Positions 18,186 to 28,531 are shown, counted from the first letter of the stretch. The stretch: DNA of 64,000 nt from Prochlorococcus sp. AG-347-L17 (GCA_003278925.1 QCCN01000001.1:1-64000); one strand, 5' to 3'. The notes: generated from the letters alone by a model not told the origin. Numbers and translations: made by a program.

Positions 18186-19469
18186 ATGAAGGTAAATATT
18201 GTGAAAGAAAGTTTATTAAAACCAAATAAAAAATTTACTCTCCTTAGTGCTTTTATCACTCTTCTAAATGATCGTTTAAGTGAAAGTATACTGTTACCCA
18301 TATTACCCTCTTTTGTTTTACTTTTTGACTCTAAAGCAAGTACATATGGTTTATTATCATGCACTTACCAATTAGCTCAATTTACAGCTTCTCCTTTTAT
18401 AGGACTTATGAGTGATAGATATGGAAGAAGACCTGTCACTCTTTTTTGTATTACTGGTTCAGTAATAGGAATATCAATATTATCTTTTACAGTTCTTTTT
18501 AATTGGTCAAATTCAATAGCCGCTATCCCGTTATTTTTCTTATTTTTAGCGAGACTTATTGACGGTTTAAGTGGAGGGACTGCAGCTACTGCAACAACAA
18601 TTCTTGCAGATATTTCGAGCCCTGAAAAAAGAGCAAAAACATTTGGTCTTATTGGTGTAGCTTTTGGCTTAAGTTTTTTCTTAGGTAATATTTTTGTTGT
18701 AATTTTTGCAAAAAATACAAATAATAATTTTATTATTCCTGTTTTGATAGCCTCAATCATTCCAATAATAAATTTTCTTCTTGTATTTTTTTACTTACCA
18801 GAAACCAAGCCTAGTAGTGAAATAAATAAATCAAAAACTGCTTTAAAAAACCCTTTAAAAGCTCTATTTTCAGTTTTCAAAGAAGAAAAGATTAAAAAAT
18901 TATCATTAGCTTTCTTTATTTACTTTATCGCTTTTACTGGATTGACAAATATCCTTATATTTTTCCTCCAAGAATCTTTAAACTGGACGACCAAAGCATC
19001 AAGCGGAACTCTGGTTGTAGTAGGAATCATTGCGATTATCGTTCAGGGAGGATTAATTGGGCCTCTGGTTAAGCAGTTTGGCGAAATGCGATTAACACTT
19101 ATCGGATCAGGCTTTATTCTTGTGGCGTGTGCTCTTTTAATAACTGCTCCAAAAGAAAATGCGACAATTAATATTTATTCAGCTGTTTCATTTTTAGCTG
19201 TTGGGGCAGGATTAATTACGCCCACGTTAAGAGCACTAATATCAAAGAAATTAGACGTTGATAAACAAGGCTCAATTCTAAGTAACCTTCAAGGTCTGCA
19301 GAGTCTTGGAGGGGTTTTAGGAATTGCAATGGCAGGAAGGGTTTATGATAGTTTTGGTCCTAAATCACCTTTTATAGCTGGTTCCGTTATCTTACTTTTC
19401 ATGATATACCTTATTGCAGAGGGTAAAAATAATAATTCTTTTAACAATCAAAATTCAAAAGTATCTTAA
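18186..19469 (+). CDS. Major facilitator superfamily transporter
   Basis: The 427-residue protein has twelve hydrophobic segments. The MFS signature follows the second segment as GLMSDRYGRRPV, and FLARLIDGLSGG precedes TADIS-like and PEKRAKTFGLIG loops, resembling the TetA/MdtG drug-antiporter branch. The central loop after FYLPETKPSS divides the two halves. Substrate cannot be told from sequence; proton-coupled efflux is a reasonable inference. Its start is only 30 bases from the divergent cobA start, and its stop overlaps the ppk start by one base, suggesting co-transcription with ppk. Confidence 0.85.
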   Translation: MKVNIVKESLLKPNKKFTLLSAFITLLNDRLSESILLPILPSFVLLFDSKASTYGLLSCTYQLAQFTASPFIGLMSDRYGRRPVTLFCITGSVIGISILSFTVLFNWSNSIAAIPLFFLFLARLIDGLSGGTAATATTILADISSPEKRAKTFGLIGVAFGLSFFLGNIFVVIFAKNTNNNFIIPVLIASIIPIINFLLVFFYLPETKPSSEINKSKTALKNPLKALFSVFKEEKIKKLSLAFFIYFIAFTGLTNILIFFLQESLNWTTKASSGTLVVVGIIAIIVQGGLIGPLVKQFGEMRLTLIGSGFILVACALLITAPKENATINIYSAVSFLAVGAGLITPTLRALISKKLDVDKQGSILSNLQGLQSLGGVLGIAMAGRVYDSFGPKSPFIAGSVILLFMIYLIAEGKNNNSFNNQNSKVS

Positions 19470-21547
19470 TGAAAAGCCAGGTTGATGTTTTTATTAATAG
19501 AGAATTAAGTTGGATTGAATTCAATAAAAGAGTACTCCTAACTGGTATGGAAAAGGAGTACAAAATCCTAGATAAAGTAAAATTTTGTTCAATTTTTAGT
19601 AATAATCTAGATGAATTTTTTATGGTAAGGGTAGCTTCCTTAAAGGCTCAAGTTGAAGCAGGAATTACTAAAAGAAGTATTGATGGACTTACCCCTAAAG
19701 AGCAATTAACAAAAATAAATAAAGAAGTAAAGAATTTAACTATTCTTCAAGAAAACTATGTAAATAATGAGTTAAAAAATGAATTAAAAGAAAAAGGTGT
19801 AATTTTAAAAAAATATAAGCACCTAAGTGAAAATCAAAGGAATTGGTGTAATAACTTCTTTACCACATCTATTTTCCCTTTATTAACTCCATTAGTTGTT
19901 GATCCGGCACATCCATTTCCTTTTATAAGTAATTTAAGTCTAAATTTAGCAGCTTTAATAAAGGATGAGGAGGATTCTAAAAATCAGTTTGTCAGAGTAA
20001 AAATACCAACAAAAAATATACCCCGATTTATACGAATTCCCAATGAAATTAATCAACTTAGTGATGAAAGTTCTCACTGTTTCATAATTGTTGAAGATTT
20101 AATTGGGAATAATATAAATACTTTATTTAAGGGAATGGAATGTATAAATTACTCTTTTTTTAGAGTGACAAGAGATGCAGATCTAGAATTAAAAGAACTT
20201 GAAGCTGATGATCTACTTTTAGCTGTTGAACAAAGTTTGCAAAAAAGAAGATTAGGTGGAGACGTAGTTAGATTAGAAGTGGAGTCAGATATGCCAGAAA
20301 ATATTCTAAAGTTACTTATTGAAAGTATCTCAATACAGAAAGAATATATATACTTTTGCAAAAGTTTATTAGGCCTAGACGATTTAAATCAGCTTACAAA
20401 AATTGATAGAGATGATTTAAAAGAAAATCTACTAATTGGAAAAACTCACCTAGAATTAAAACATTTAGATCGGCCTTCAAACAAAAACTCTAATTCTATT
20501 TTCAAGATACTTAGAAAAAAAAATATTCTGCTTCATCATCCCTATGACTTATTTAAAACTTCAGTTGAAGAATTTATAAACAGAGCAGCTGATGATCCAC
20601 TTGTAATGGCTATAAAAATTACTTTATATCGAGTTTCCCAAGATTCCCCTATCATTGCAGCTTTAATGAGAGCTGCAGAAAATGGGAAAGAAGTAATGAC
20701 TCTTGTTGAATTAAAAGCAAGATTTGATGAAGACAATAATATTCAATGGGCAAAACAACTTGAACAAGCTGGAATTCATGTTGTATATGGAATCATCGGA
20801 TTTAAAACACATACAAAAATTGCATTAATAGTAAGAAAAGAGAAAGGACGATTAAGGAATTATTTCCATATTGGAACAGGAAATTATAACTCTAATACTT
20901 CAAAGTTTTATACAGATTTAGGATTACTTTCAACTGATCCTGATATTGCATCAGATTTACTTGAGTTATTTAACTACTTATCTGGTTTTTCTAAACAAAA
21001 AAGTTATCAAAAGTTATTAGTTTCTCCCTCATCAATGAGGGAGAAATTTATATTTCTGATTAAGAGAGAAATTAAAAATGCAGAAGAAGGCAAAAAATCC
21101 GAAATAATTGCAAAAATGAATTCTTTAGTAGACCCAGAAATAATTAAACTTCTTTATTTAGCTTCAGACACAGGTGTAAAAATTAGCCTCATCATAAGAG
21201 GTATTTGTTGCTTGTATCCCCAAAGAAAAAATTTAAGTGAAAATATTAAAGTTATAAGCATTATTGGCCATTTTCTTGAACACTCAAGAATTTTTTGGTT
21301 TTGTAATAACGGGGATAATGAAGTTTTTATAGGGAGTGCAGATTGGATGAGAAGAAATCTTGATAGAAGAATAGAAGCTGTTACTCCTATAGAGGATTAT
21401 GAATTGAAATCTAAAATATACACGCTTTTGCAAACTTACATTAAAGATAATTACTTTTCTTGGATAATGAAAGATGATGGTTCATATTCGAAATATGAAT
21501 TAGATTCATCGCATAATCGTTCGCAAATTGACCTCATAGAAAAATAG
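19469..21547 (+). CDS. ppk: Polyphosphate kinase 1
   Basis: PPK1 reversibly makes inorganic polyphosphate from ATP. The 692-residue protein starts with FINRELSWIEFNKRVL, has the head domain around LTPLVVDPAHPFPFISNLS, and the catalytic half with MTLVELKARFDEDNNI, HTKIALIVRKE, and YFHIGTGNYNSNT. The first histidine of HTKIAL is the expected phospho-histidine. A second conserved histidine lies in HSRIFWFCN, followed by GSADWMRRNLDRR. Length is typical. In phosphate-poor oceans it could serve phosphate storage; that is inference. Confidence 0.96.
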   Translation: MKSQVDVFINRELSWIEFNKRVLLTGMEKEYKILDKVKFCSIFSNNLDEFFMVRVASLKAQVEAGITKRSIDGLTPKEQLTKINKEVKNLTILQENYVNNELKNELKEKGVILKKYKHLSENQRNWCNNFFTTSIFPLLTPLVVDPAHPFPFISNLSLNLAALIKDEEDSKNQFVRVKIPTKNIPRFIRIPNEINQLSDESSHCFIIVEDLIGNNINTLFKGMECINYSFFRVTRDADLELKELEADDLLLAVEQSLQKRRLGGDVVRLEVESDMPENILKLLIESISIQKEYIYFCKSLLGLDDLNQLTKIDRDDLKENLLIGKTHLELKHLDRPSNKNSNSIFKILRKKNILLHHPYDLFKTSVEEFINRAADDPLVMAIKITLYRVSQDSPIIAALMRAAENGKEVMTLVELKARFDEDNNIQWAKQLEQAGIHVVYGIIGFKTHTKIALIVRKEKGRLRNYFHIGTGNYNSNTSKFYTDLGLLSTDPDIASDLLELFNYLSGFSKQKSYQKLLVSPSSMREKFIFLIKREIKNAEEGKKSEIIAKMNSLVDPEIIKLLYLASDTGVKISLIIRGICCLYPQRKNLSENIKVISIIGHFLEHSRIFWFCNNGDNEVFIGSADWMRRNLDRRIEAVTPIEDYELKSKIYTLLQTYIKDNYFSWIMKDDGSYSKYELDSSHNRSQIDLIEK

Positions 21548-21740
21548 AATTAATATTGATTTTTACAACATTTAAAAAAATACTTAATATTTTAAATTTT
21601 TTTTATTTTTTATAGAATCATTTCATATCAATGGATTTCAAGAAATAAGCTTTAAAAACAATTTTTTTGTCTTTAAAATTTCAACGCAAAAGTAGTTTTT
21701 ATTTCAATTTCAGTGCTAGCTTTTTAAAAAATCCATTATT

Positions 21741-21747
21741 TAGGAGG
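21741..21747 (+). promoter_or_regulatory. Strong ribosome-binding site for the sigma-factor gene
   Basis: TAGGAGG lies eight bases before the ATG at 21756 and five before an in-frame GTG at 21753. The spacing favours the ATG. A clear SD of this strength is rare in the window. The rest of the 208-base gap from ppk is AT-rich with no hairpin I can support. Confidence 0.6.
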
Positions 21748-21755
21748 CCAGGGTG

Positions 21756-22775
21756 ATGGGGATCCCTCTGGAATCTGCGAAAAGCTCTTCAGATAATAAT
21801 TTTGATGAGCCAAGATTACCAAACACTGCGGGCAAGTCTCGCAAATCGAAATCCAGTCTTACGGCAAAACAAAGCCAAAAAAAATCTGGCAGACTAGCTT
21901 CAGATTCTATTGGCTATTACTTAAGTAGCATTGGAAGAGTACCTCTTTTGACTCCAGCAGAGGAAATAGAGTTAGCTCATCATGTTCAGAACATGAAAAA
22001 GTTGCTACAAATTCCTGAAACTGATAGAACTCAACGAAATCTTTATCAAATTAAGATTGGCAAAAGAGCAAGAGATAGAATGATGGCAGCTAATCTAAGG
22101 CTAGTTGTCTCGGTTGCAAAAAAATACCAAAACCAAGGGCTTGAACTATTAGATCTTGTCCAGGAAGGAGCTATTGGCCTTGAAAGAGCTGTAGATAAAT
22201 TTGATCCTGCTATGGGATATAAATTCTCAACTTATGCTTACTGGTGGATTAGACAAGGCATGACGAGGGCAATTGATAACAGTGCTAGAACCATCCGTCT
22301 GCCTATTCACATAAGTGAAAAACTGTCCAAAATGAGAAGAGTCTCTAGAGAATTATCACATAAATTTGGCAGACAACCTACAAGATTAGAAATGGCAACT
22401 GAGATGGGAATTGATCAAAAAGATTTAGAAGATTTAATTTCTCAAAGTGCTCCTTGCGCCTCCCTAGATGCACATGCAAGAGGAGAAGAAGACAGAAGTA
22501 CTCTTGGAGAACTCATACCTGATCCAAACTGTGAAGAGCCTATGGAGGGTATGGATAGAACTATTCAAAAAGAGCATTTAGGAACTTGGCTTTCTCAATT
22601 AAATGAAAGAGAGCAAAAAATCATGAAGCTCAGATTTGGGCTAGATGGTGAAGAACCATTAACACTCGCAGAAATAGGAAGACAAATTAATGTTTCACGA
22701 GAAAGAGTAAGGCAACTAGAAGCTAAAGCAATATTAAAACTTCGAGTAATGACAACTCATCAAAAAGCAGCTTAA
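21756..22775 (+). CDS. Group 2 (RpoD-like) RNA polymerase sigma factor
   Basis: The protein (339 residues) contains region 1.2 (DSIGYYLSSIGRVPLLTPAEE), region 2 (RMMAANLRLVVSVAKKYQNQG, LELLDLVQEGAIGLERAVDKFD, YKFSTYAYWWIRQ), region 3, and region 4 with LTLAEIGRQINVSRERVRQLE. It lacks the long acidic region 1.1 and the large non-conserved insert of the housekeeping factor, so it is a group 2 sigma recognising similar promoters under particular conditions. The N-terminus is a short lysine/serine-rich tail. The upstream 208-base gap and strong SD suggest its own transcription unit. Which regulon it serves cannot be read from sequence. Confidence 0.92.
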   Translation: MGIPLESAKSSSDNNFDEPRLPNTAGKSRKSKSSLTAKQSQKKSGRLASDSIGYYLSSIGRVPLLTPAEEIELAHHVQNMKKLLQIPETDRTQRNLYQIKIGKRARDRMMAANLRLVVSVAKKYQNQGLELLDLVQEGAIGLERAVDKFDPAMGYKFSTYAYWWIRQGMTRAIDNSARTIRLPIHISEKLSKMRRVSRELSHKFGRQPTRLEMATEMGIDQKDLEDLISQSAPCASLDAHARGEEDRSTLGELIPDPNCEEPMEGMDRTIQKEHLGTWLSQLNEREQKIMKLRFGLDGEEPLTLAEIGRQINVSRERVRQLEAKAILKLRVMTTHQKAA

Positions 22776-22780
22776 CCAAA

Positions 22781-23422
22781 TTGATAAAATTTACTGTAAT
22801 TTTATTATATTTATTTTCAATTTTTTTAATATCAATAATTTTTAAAAAATATAATGAAGATAGCAGAGAAATCGTCAGAAAAATAATACATATTGGAATA
22901 GGACCTTTAATACCAATTGCTCAATTTTTAAACATTAATCAAAACTCTGCTCTAATTTTTACAGGAATTGTTTCATTAATGGTTTTCATCAATTACAACT
23001 ATAAATTATTTCCAATAATTGAGGATGTTGAGAGAAAAAGTTATGGGACATTATTTTATTGTCTAAGTTTATTTATTTTGATTTATCTTTTCTGGGATAA
23101 AGATCCATATGCACTAATTAGTGGATTTTTCATAATGACTTTTGGTGATGGATTAGCTGGATTAATAGGAAAAAGCTTTAACTCAAAGAGTTGGATTTTT
23201 TTTAAACAAAAAAAATCTTTATATGGAACCATAACAATGTTTTTAACAAGTTTGATAGTAGTTTGCTCAATAGGATACTCTCAACAAAATAGTCTAAATT
23301 TAAATTATTTTTCAATAGCTTTTATTGCGACTTTGCTCGAACAATTTAGTGTTCTAGGAATAGATAATTTCATTGTTCCAATCTGTTCAGCATTATTTTT
23401 TAATTTTTTTATAACTAGCTAA
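22781..23422 (+). CDS. Phytol/dolichol kinase-like CTP-dependent membrane kinase (VTE5 family)
   Basis: The 213-residue protein has six or seven membrane segments. Landmarks are REIVRKIIHIGIGPLIPI near residue 30 and FFIMTFGDGLAGLIGKSF around residue 118, followed by KKSLYGTITMFLTSL; these match the dolichol kinase/phytol kinase family, which uses CTP. In cyanobacteria this family recycles phytol from chlorophyll for tocopherol or chlorophyll synthesis, so phytol kinase is the likely role. It starts with TTG, five bases after the sigma gene, and overlaps the convergent DAHP synthase gene by eight bases. Confidence 0.8.
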   Translation: MIKFTVILLYLFSIFLISIIFKKYNEDSREIVRKIIHIGIGPLIPIAQFLNINQNSALIFTGIVSLMVFINYNYKLFPIIEDVERKSYGTLFYCLSLFILIYLFWDKDPYALISGFFIMTFGDGLAGLIGKSFNSKSWIFFKQKKSLYGTITMFLTSLIVVCSIGYSQQNSLNLNYFSIAFIATLLEQFSVLGIDNFIVPICSALFFNFFITS

Positions 23423-24482
23423 GTGAATCGTATAAAATAGCAATTAATTCTTTTGTTGTTTCTATATCTATACATGCATCTGTAATGCTTCTGCCAAACT
23501 GGAGATCTTCTTTTTTTAAAAGTTTTTGATTTCCTTCCTTCAAATGACTTTCAAGCATAACTCCTAAAATATTTTTTTCACCATTACTAATTTGAAAAGC
23601 TACATTTTTTAGCACTTCCGACTGTTTTCGGAAATCTTTATTGGAATTTCCATGACTACAATCAATCATCACTTTATGGGGAAGATTACACTGCCTCAAT
23701 TCTGCTGAAATTCTTTGTACATGATCACTCTCGAAATTTGGGCCTTTTGAACCGCCTCTTAAAACTATATGTCCATCTGGATTACCTGTTGTATTAACAA
23801 TAGAAGCCATTCCATTTTCATTTACACCTAAGAAATGATGAGATTTTGAAGCAGACTGCATTGCATTTATCGCAGTATTAAAAGAACCATCTGTACCATT
23901 TTTAAAACCTATAGGCATTGATAATCCTGATGCCATTTCTCTATGAGTCTGACTTTCTGTAGTTCGCGCACCTATGGCTGTCCAACTTATTAAATCGGCA
24001 ATGTATTGAGGAACAATTGGATCTAGTAATTCTGTAGCAGAAGGTATGCCACGAGTTGCTAAATATGAAAGCAAACTTCTTGCCCTTCTTAAACCAGTAT
24101 TAATATCATAAGAATCATCTAGATGAGGATCATTTATCAATCCCTTCCAACCAATAGTTGTTCTTGGTTTTTCAAAATATACTCTCATAATTATTTCTAA
24201 TTTATCTTTATACATTTCTCGGAATTTTTGAATATATTTTGAATATTCCTTTGCCGCCTCAAGATCATGAATTGAACATGGACCCACAATGACTAAAAGC
24301 TTCTGATCATTATGATGCAAAATATTTTGTATCGATCTTCTTGTTTTAGATACTGTATTAGCAGAGTCGAGATCTAAAGGTATATCATTATGTAATCTGC
24401 TTGGAGGTATTAATGGACGTGTTTCAAGAACATGTAAATCTGATGTCTTTTCTAAAGCTGAATTATTTGATGATGTCGTCAT
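23415..24482 (-). CDS. 3-deoxy-7-phosphoheptulonate (DAHP) synthase, AroG/F type
   Basis: The enzyme joins phosphoenolpyruvate and erythrose 4-phosphate in the first step of the shikimate pathway. The protein (355 residues) is the class I alpha type: LLVIVGPCSIHDLEAAKEYS, MRVYFEKPRTTIGWKGLINDP, GARTTESQTHREMASGLSMPIGFKNGTDG and MIDCSHGNSNKD. Feedback specificity (Phe, Tyr or Trp) cannot be assigned from residues alone. It is divergent from acnB with a 97-base gap and convergent with the phytol-kinase-like gene. aroE lies further right, the only other shikimate gene here. Confidence 0.94.
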   Translation of the reverse strand: MTTSSNNSALEKTSDLHVLETRPLIPPSRLHNDIPLDLDSANTVSKTRRSIQNILHHNDQKLLVIVGPCSIHDLEAAKEYSKYIQKFREMYKDKLEIIMRVYFEKPRTTIGWKGLINDPHLDDSYDINTGLRRARSLLSYLATRGIPSATELLDPIVPQYIADLISWTAIGARTTESQTHREMASGLSMPIGFKNGTDGSFNTAINAMQSASKSHHFLGVNENGMASIVNTTGNPDGHIVLRGGSKGPNFESDHVQRISAELRQCNLPHKVMIDCSHGNSNKDFRKQSEVLKNVAFQISNGEKNILGVMLESHLKEGNQKLLKKEDLQFGRSITDACIDIETTKELIAILYDSLS

Positions 24483-24579
24483 TGATTAATTAAGAAGTTT
24501 GAATATTTAAAAAAGCATTTATGAATACTCTCCTTTTCAATATTAAAAATAACAATAGATTAGGCATTAAACCTTACTA

Positions 24580-27153
24580 ATGAAGAATTTGGAAACATTG
24601 CTAAAAGATTATGCAGATCATGTAGCTGAAAGAGCTGCCAAAGGTATACCCCCTTTACCTTTAAATGCTGAACAAACAAATTGTATTACAAAATTATTAG
24701 AACAAGATAGTACTTACGATTCATCTTATTTACTTGATTTACTAATAAATAGAGTACCCCCAGGAGTTGATGAGGCTGCTTACGTAAAAGCAAGCTGGCT
24801 TACGGCTATTGTTAATTCCGAAAAATATTGCAAATCAATTAATCCCGAAAAAGCAATTGAAATACTAGGAACAATGATAGGCGGATACAATGTAAATTCT
24901 TTGGTTGAAATACTTAAAGAAGAAAATAGTTTGCTCGCAAAAAAAGCGGCAGAAGTTTTAAAAAATATTATTCTTGTTTACGACTCGGCTAATGAAATTT
25001 ATGAATTATCTCAAAATAATATTTATGCAAAAGAAGTTGTAAATAGTTGGGCAAATGCAGAATGGTTCACAAATAAAAAAGTTCTAGAGAAAGAGATTAC
25101 TTGTTTAGTATTTAAAGTTGATGGTGAGACAAATACAGACGACTTATCTCCAGCTGTACATGCAACAACACGCCCGGATATTCCAATGCATGCATTAGCT
25201 ATGTTGGAATTTAAAAAACCTGATGGACTAAAGATTCTTGATAATTTAAAAAAGCAAAATTTACCAATAGCTTATGTTGGAGATGTCGTTGGAACAGGGA
25301 GTTCTAGAAAATCTGCTATTAATTCACTCATTTGGCATATAGGAGAAGATATCGCTTTTGTTCCCAACAAAAAAACAGGTGGAATAATAATTGGCAGCAA
25401 AATAGCCCCAATTTTCTTCAATACTGCACAAGATTCAGGAGCTTTACCTATAGAAGCTGACGTATCTCAAATGAAAACAGGAGATGTTATTAAAATATTT
25501 CCCTATAAAGGCATTATTAAAAAAATTGAAAAAGATTCAAATACTGAAGAATTAATAAGCAAATTCGAGTTGTTTCCATCAACTCTTATTGATGAAATTC
25601 AAGCTGGCGGAAGAATTAATCTTATGATCGGAAGATCTCTTACGGATAAAATTAGAAACAAATTAGATTATCAACCAAGTGAAATATTTACTAGACCACA
25701 AAATCCAACCGAAAGTAGTGCCGGATTTACTCAAGCTCAAAAAATAGTAGGCAAAGCATGCGGTTTAGATGGAGTTAGGCCAGGAATGAACTGTGAGCCA
25801 ATTATGACCACAGTTGGTAGTCAAGATACGACTGGGCCAATGACTAGAGACGAATTAAAAGAACTAGCTTGTTTAGGATTTACTGCAGATTTAGTGATGC
25901 AAAGTTTTTGTCATACAGCTGCATATCCTAAACCTGTAGATCTACTTACCCATAAAGAATTACCTGATTTTATATCTCAAAGAGGTGGAGTAGCTCTTAA
26001 GCCGGGAGACGGCATTATTCATAGCTGGCTTAACAGAATGCTTCTCCCTGATACTGTTGGCACAGGTGGAGATAGTCATACAAGATTTCCTCTTGGCATT
26101 TCATTTCCTGGAGGCTCAGGCATTGTTGCATTTGCTGCTGCAATAGGATCAATGCCATTAAATATGCCGGAATCTGTGCTGGTTAAATTTAAGGGAGAAT
26201 TATTACCAGGAATTACTCTTAGAGATTTAGTTAATTCAATTCCTCTCTTCGCGATTAAAAAAGGACTATTAACTGTTGAAAAAGAAAATAAGAAAAATAT
26301 ATTCAACGGGAAAATTATGGAAATTGAGGGATTACCAAACCTAAAACTTGAACAAGCTTTTGAACTTACTGATGCTACTGCAGAACGCTCATGCGCTGGT
26401 AGCACAATACTTTTATCCCAAGAAACTGTTCAAGAATATTTAAAAAGCAATATTTGCCTGCTAGAAAAAATGATCGAGAGCAATTATGAAGATTCAAAAT
26501 CGATTTTAAGAAGAATAACTGATATGAAAAATTGGTTAAAAAAACCATCATTAATTCAACCAGATTCAAACGCTCAGTATGAAGAAATCATTGAAATTGA
26601 TTTAGCAAAAGTAACACAACCTATAGTTGCTTGCCCTAATGATCCAGATAATGTAAAAGAAATCACTGATGTTGCAAATACTAATATTGACGAGGTTTTT
26701 ATAGGTTCTTGCATGACAAATATTGGGCATTACAGGGCAGCTGCAAAAGTTCTTGAAGGAGTACAAAATTTAAAAGCTAAATTATGGATTTGTCCACCAA
26801 CAAAGATGGATGAAGAAACTCTAAAATCTGAAGGCTACTATAAAATATTTGAAGATTGTGGTGCAAGATTAGAGTTGCCAGGGTGTTCTTTATGTATGGG
26901 AAATCAAGCTAGAGTTGATGAAGGCTCTGTAGTATTTTCCACCAGTACAAGAAATTTTGACAATAGACTTGGCAAGAATGCGCAAGTATTTTTAGGGAGT
27001 GCAGAATTAGCAGCAGTTTGTGCACTGCTTGGAAAAATACCTGAAATAGAAGAATATCAGGATATTACTAAAAATAAAATTAATCCATATTCAGATGAAC
27101 TTTATCGCTATCTTCAATTTGATGAAATACACGATTTCAGCTTGACAAAGTAA
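24580..27153 (+). CDS. acnB: Aconitate hydratase B
   Basis: AcnB interconverts citrate and isocitrate with a 4Fe-4S cluster. At 857 residues it has the AcnB layout: an N-terminal HEAT-like domain (first about 160 residues), then the swivel domain with DGETNTDDLSPAVHATTRPD and GTGSSRKSAINSLIWH, then the catalytic domains. Cluster cysteines are in GSCMTNIGHYRAAAK and GCSLCMGNQARV, with a third in QSFCHTAAY. Prochlorococcus has an incomplete standard citric acid cycle, so its job is mainly 2-oxoglutarate supply for nitrogen assimilation; that is established for cyanobacteria generally. Confidence 0.96.
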   Translation: MKNLETLLKDYADHVAERAAKGIPPLPLNAEQTNCITKLLEQDSTYDSSYLLDLLINRVPPGVDEAAYVKASWLTAIVNSEKYCKSINPEKAIEILGTMIGGYNVNSLVEILKEENSLLAKKAAEVLKNIILVYDSANEIYELSQNNIYAKEVVNSWANAEWFTNKKVLEKEITCLVFKVDGETNTDDLSPAVHATTRPDIPMHALAMLEFKKPDGLKILDNLKKQNLPIAYVGDVVGTGSSRKSAINSLIWHIGEDIAFVPNKKTGGIIIGSKIAPIFFNTAQDSGALPIEADVSQMKTGDVIKIFPYKGIIKKIEKDSNTEELISKFELFPSTLIDEIQAGGRINLMIGRSLTDKIRNKLDYQPSEIFTRPQNPTESSAGFTQAQKIVGKACGLDGVRPGMNCEPIMTTVGSQDTTGPMTRDELKELACLGFTADLVMQSFCHTAAYPKPVDLLTHKELPDFISQRGGVALKPGDGIIHSWLNRMLLPDTVGTGGDSHTRFPLGISFPGGSGIVAFAAAIGSMPLNMPESVLVKFKGELLPGITLRDLVNSIPLFAIKKGLLTVEKENKKNIFNGKIMEIEGLPNLKLEQAFELTDATAERSCAGSTILLSQETVQEYLKSNICLLEKMIESNYEDSKSILRRITDMKNWLKKPSLIQPDSNAQYEEIIEIDLAKVTQPIVACPNDPDNVKEITDVANTNIDEVFIGSCMTNIGHYRAAAKVLEGVQNLKAKLWICPPTKMDEETLKSEGYYKIFEDCGARLELPGCSLCMGNQARVDEGSVVFSTSTRNFDNRLGKNAQVFLGSAELAAVCALLGKIPEIEEYQDITKNKINPYSDELYRYLQFDEIHDFSLTK

Positions 27154-27162
27154 TCATGGACC

Positions 27163-28521
27163 ATGCCAAACTTTATAAAAGATAATATTCAAAAAACAAG
27201 TAATAATTCTTCTCGTAGCATCAAAAAATTATTAAAACAAAGATCTCTAGTCGTTGCATTTTCGCTCTTATTAACCGGTTTAGGGGCTTCAATTACAAGC
27301 ATATCTTTTAAAACTGGAATCTATTTTATTAATAATTGGAGATTAGCATTATTAGACCAATTCCCATCTATTGCGGTCTTGCCTATTTTTGGAGCTCTAG
27401 GAGGAGCTATTGCAGGATATTTGATCAAAAATATAGCACCTGCCGCAAAAGGATCGGGTGTGAGTCAAATAATGGGTTTCTTAAGACATAAAAAAGTTCC
27501 AATGAATTTAAAAGTAGGATTAGTAAAACTCATATCAGGAATTATTGCGATTGGTAGTGGATTCCCTTTGGGTCCAGAAGGTCCATCAGTTCAAATGGGG
27601 GGATCCGTAGCTTGGCAAATGGCCAAGTGGCTCAAAGCTCCTACAGCTTTCAGAAGAGTAATAGTAGCAGCAGGTGGTGGTGCTGGAATAGCTGCAGTAT
27701 TTAGCGCTCCATTAGGAGGTTTTATCTATGCAATAGAGGAATTATTAAACTCTGCTAGACCAGTAATTTTATTATTAGTAGTAATTACAACTTTTATTGC
27801 AGATTCATCTGCTGATATTATTCAAGCCTTGGGTTTAGATCCTAAAGCAGGAGGATTTGATTTTAACCTCGGATTTTTGATTCAAAAAGAATATGATCCA
27901 TCAGTTTTTTTCTTACCAGTAGATTTTATTTACTTAGTTTTACTAGGAATAATTATTGGGATATTTGCAGAATTGTACAGTAAATATGTTTTATTAATGC
28001 AAAATCTTGGGAAAAAGTGGTATAAGAATAAATTTATTTTAAAAATGAGTATTTGTGGACTTATTTTAGGAAGTATCTACTCTTTTTTACCGAGTACATT
28101 TCATAATTTAGATGAATTACAGAAAATAATAGCTGAAAAAAATACAAGTATTGGAATTGCTTTATTAGCAGTTTTAGTACTATTTATCACGACAGGTTTA
28201 GCTGCAGCATCCGGAGCTCCTGGAGGATTATTCTATCCAATGCTTACTTTAGGAGGGTCAATCGGACTAATAATGGGGAGCTGGGTAGAAATTGCTACAG
28301 GACATGCACCAAGTACATACATTTTTGCGGGAATGGGAGCTTTCGTAGCAGGATGTTCGCGAACGCCAATAACAGCAATGTTTTTAGCTTTTGCTTTAAC
28401 AAAAAATTTATTAATAATGAAACCTGTGTTAATCAGCTGCATTGCCAGTTTCTTGATAGCAAGGGCTTTTAATGAAGAATCAATTTATGAAAGACAAATA
28501 CAAATAGAATTAGAAGACTAA
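27163..28521 (+). CDS. ClC-family chloride channel or proton/chloride antiporter
   Basis: The 452-residue membrane protein has the three ClC selectivity regions: GSGVSQIMGF, then GSGFPLGPEGPSVQMGG with the gating glutamate, and SGAPGGLFYPML. FIYAIEELLNS keeps the second glutamate that marks proton-coupled exchangers, and a tyrosine in SIYERQ matches the central anion-binding tyrosine. By these residues it is more likely an antiporter than a channel. The usual arginine in GREGP is proline here. There is no C-terminal CBS pair. It follows acnB by nine bases and is convergent with purU, leaving 10 bases between stops. Confidence 0.9.
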   Translation: MPNFIKDNIQKTSNNSSRSIKKLLKQRSLVVAFSLLLTGLGASITSISFKTGIYFINNWRLALLDQFPSIAVLPIFGALGGAIAGYLIKNIAPAAKGSGVSQIMGFLRHKKVPMNLKVGLVKLISGIIAIGSGFPLGPEGPSVQMGGSVAWQMAKWLKAPTAFRRVIVAAGGGAGIAAVFSAPLGGFIYAIEELLNSARPVILLLVVITTFIADSSADIIQALGLDPKAGGFDFNLGFLIQKEYDPSVFFLPVDFIYLVLLGIIIGIFAELYSKYVLLMQNLGKKWYKNKFILKMSICGLILGSIYSFLPSTFHNLDELQKIIAEKNTSIGIALLAVLVLFITTGLAAASGAPGGLFYPMLTLGGSIGLIMGSWVEIATGHAPSTYIFAGMGAFVAGCSRTPITAMFLAFALTKNLLIMKPVLISCIASFLIARAFNEESIYERQIQIELED

Positions 28522-28531
28522 GAAACTATCT

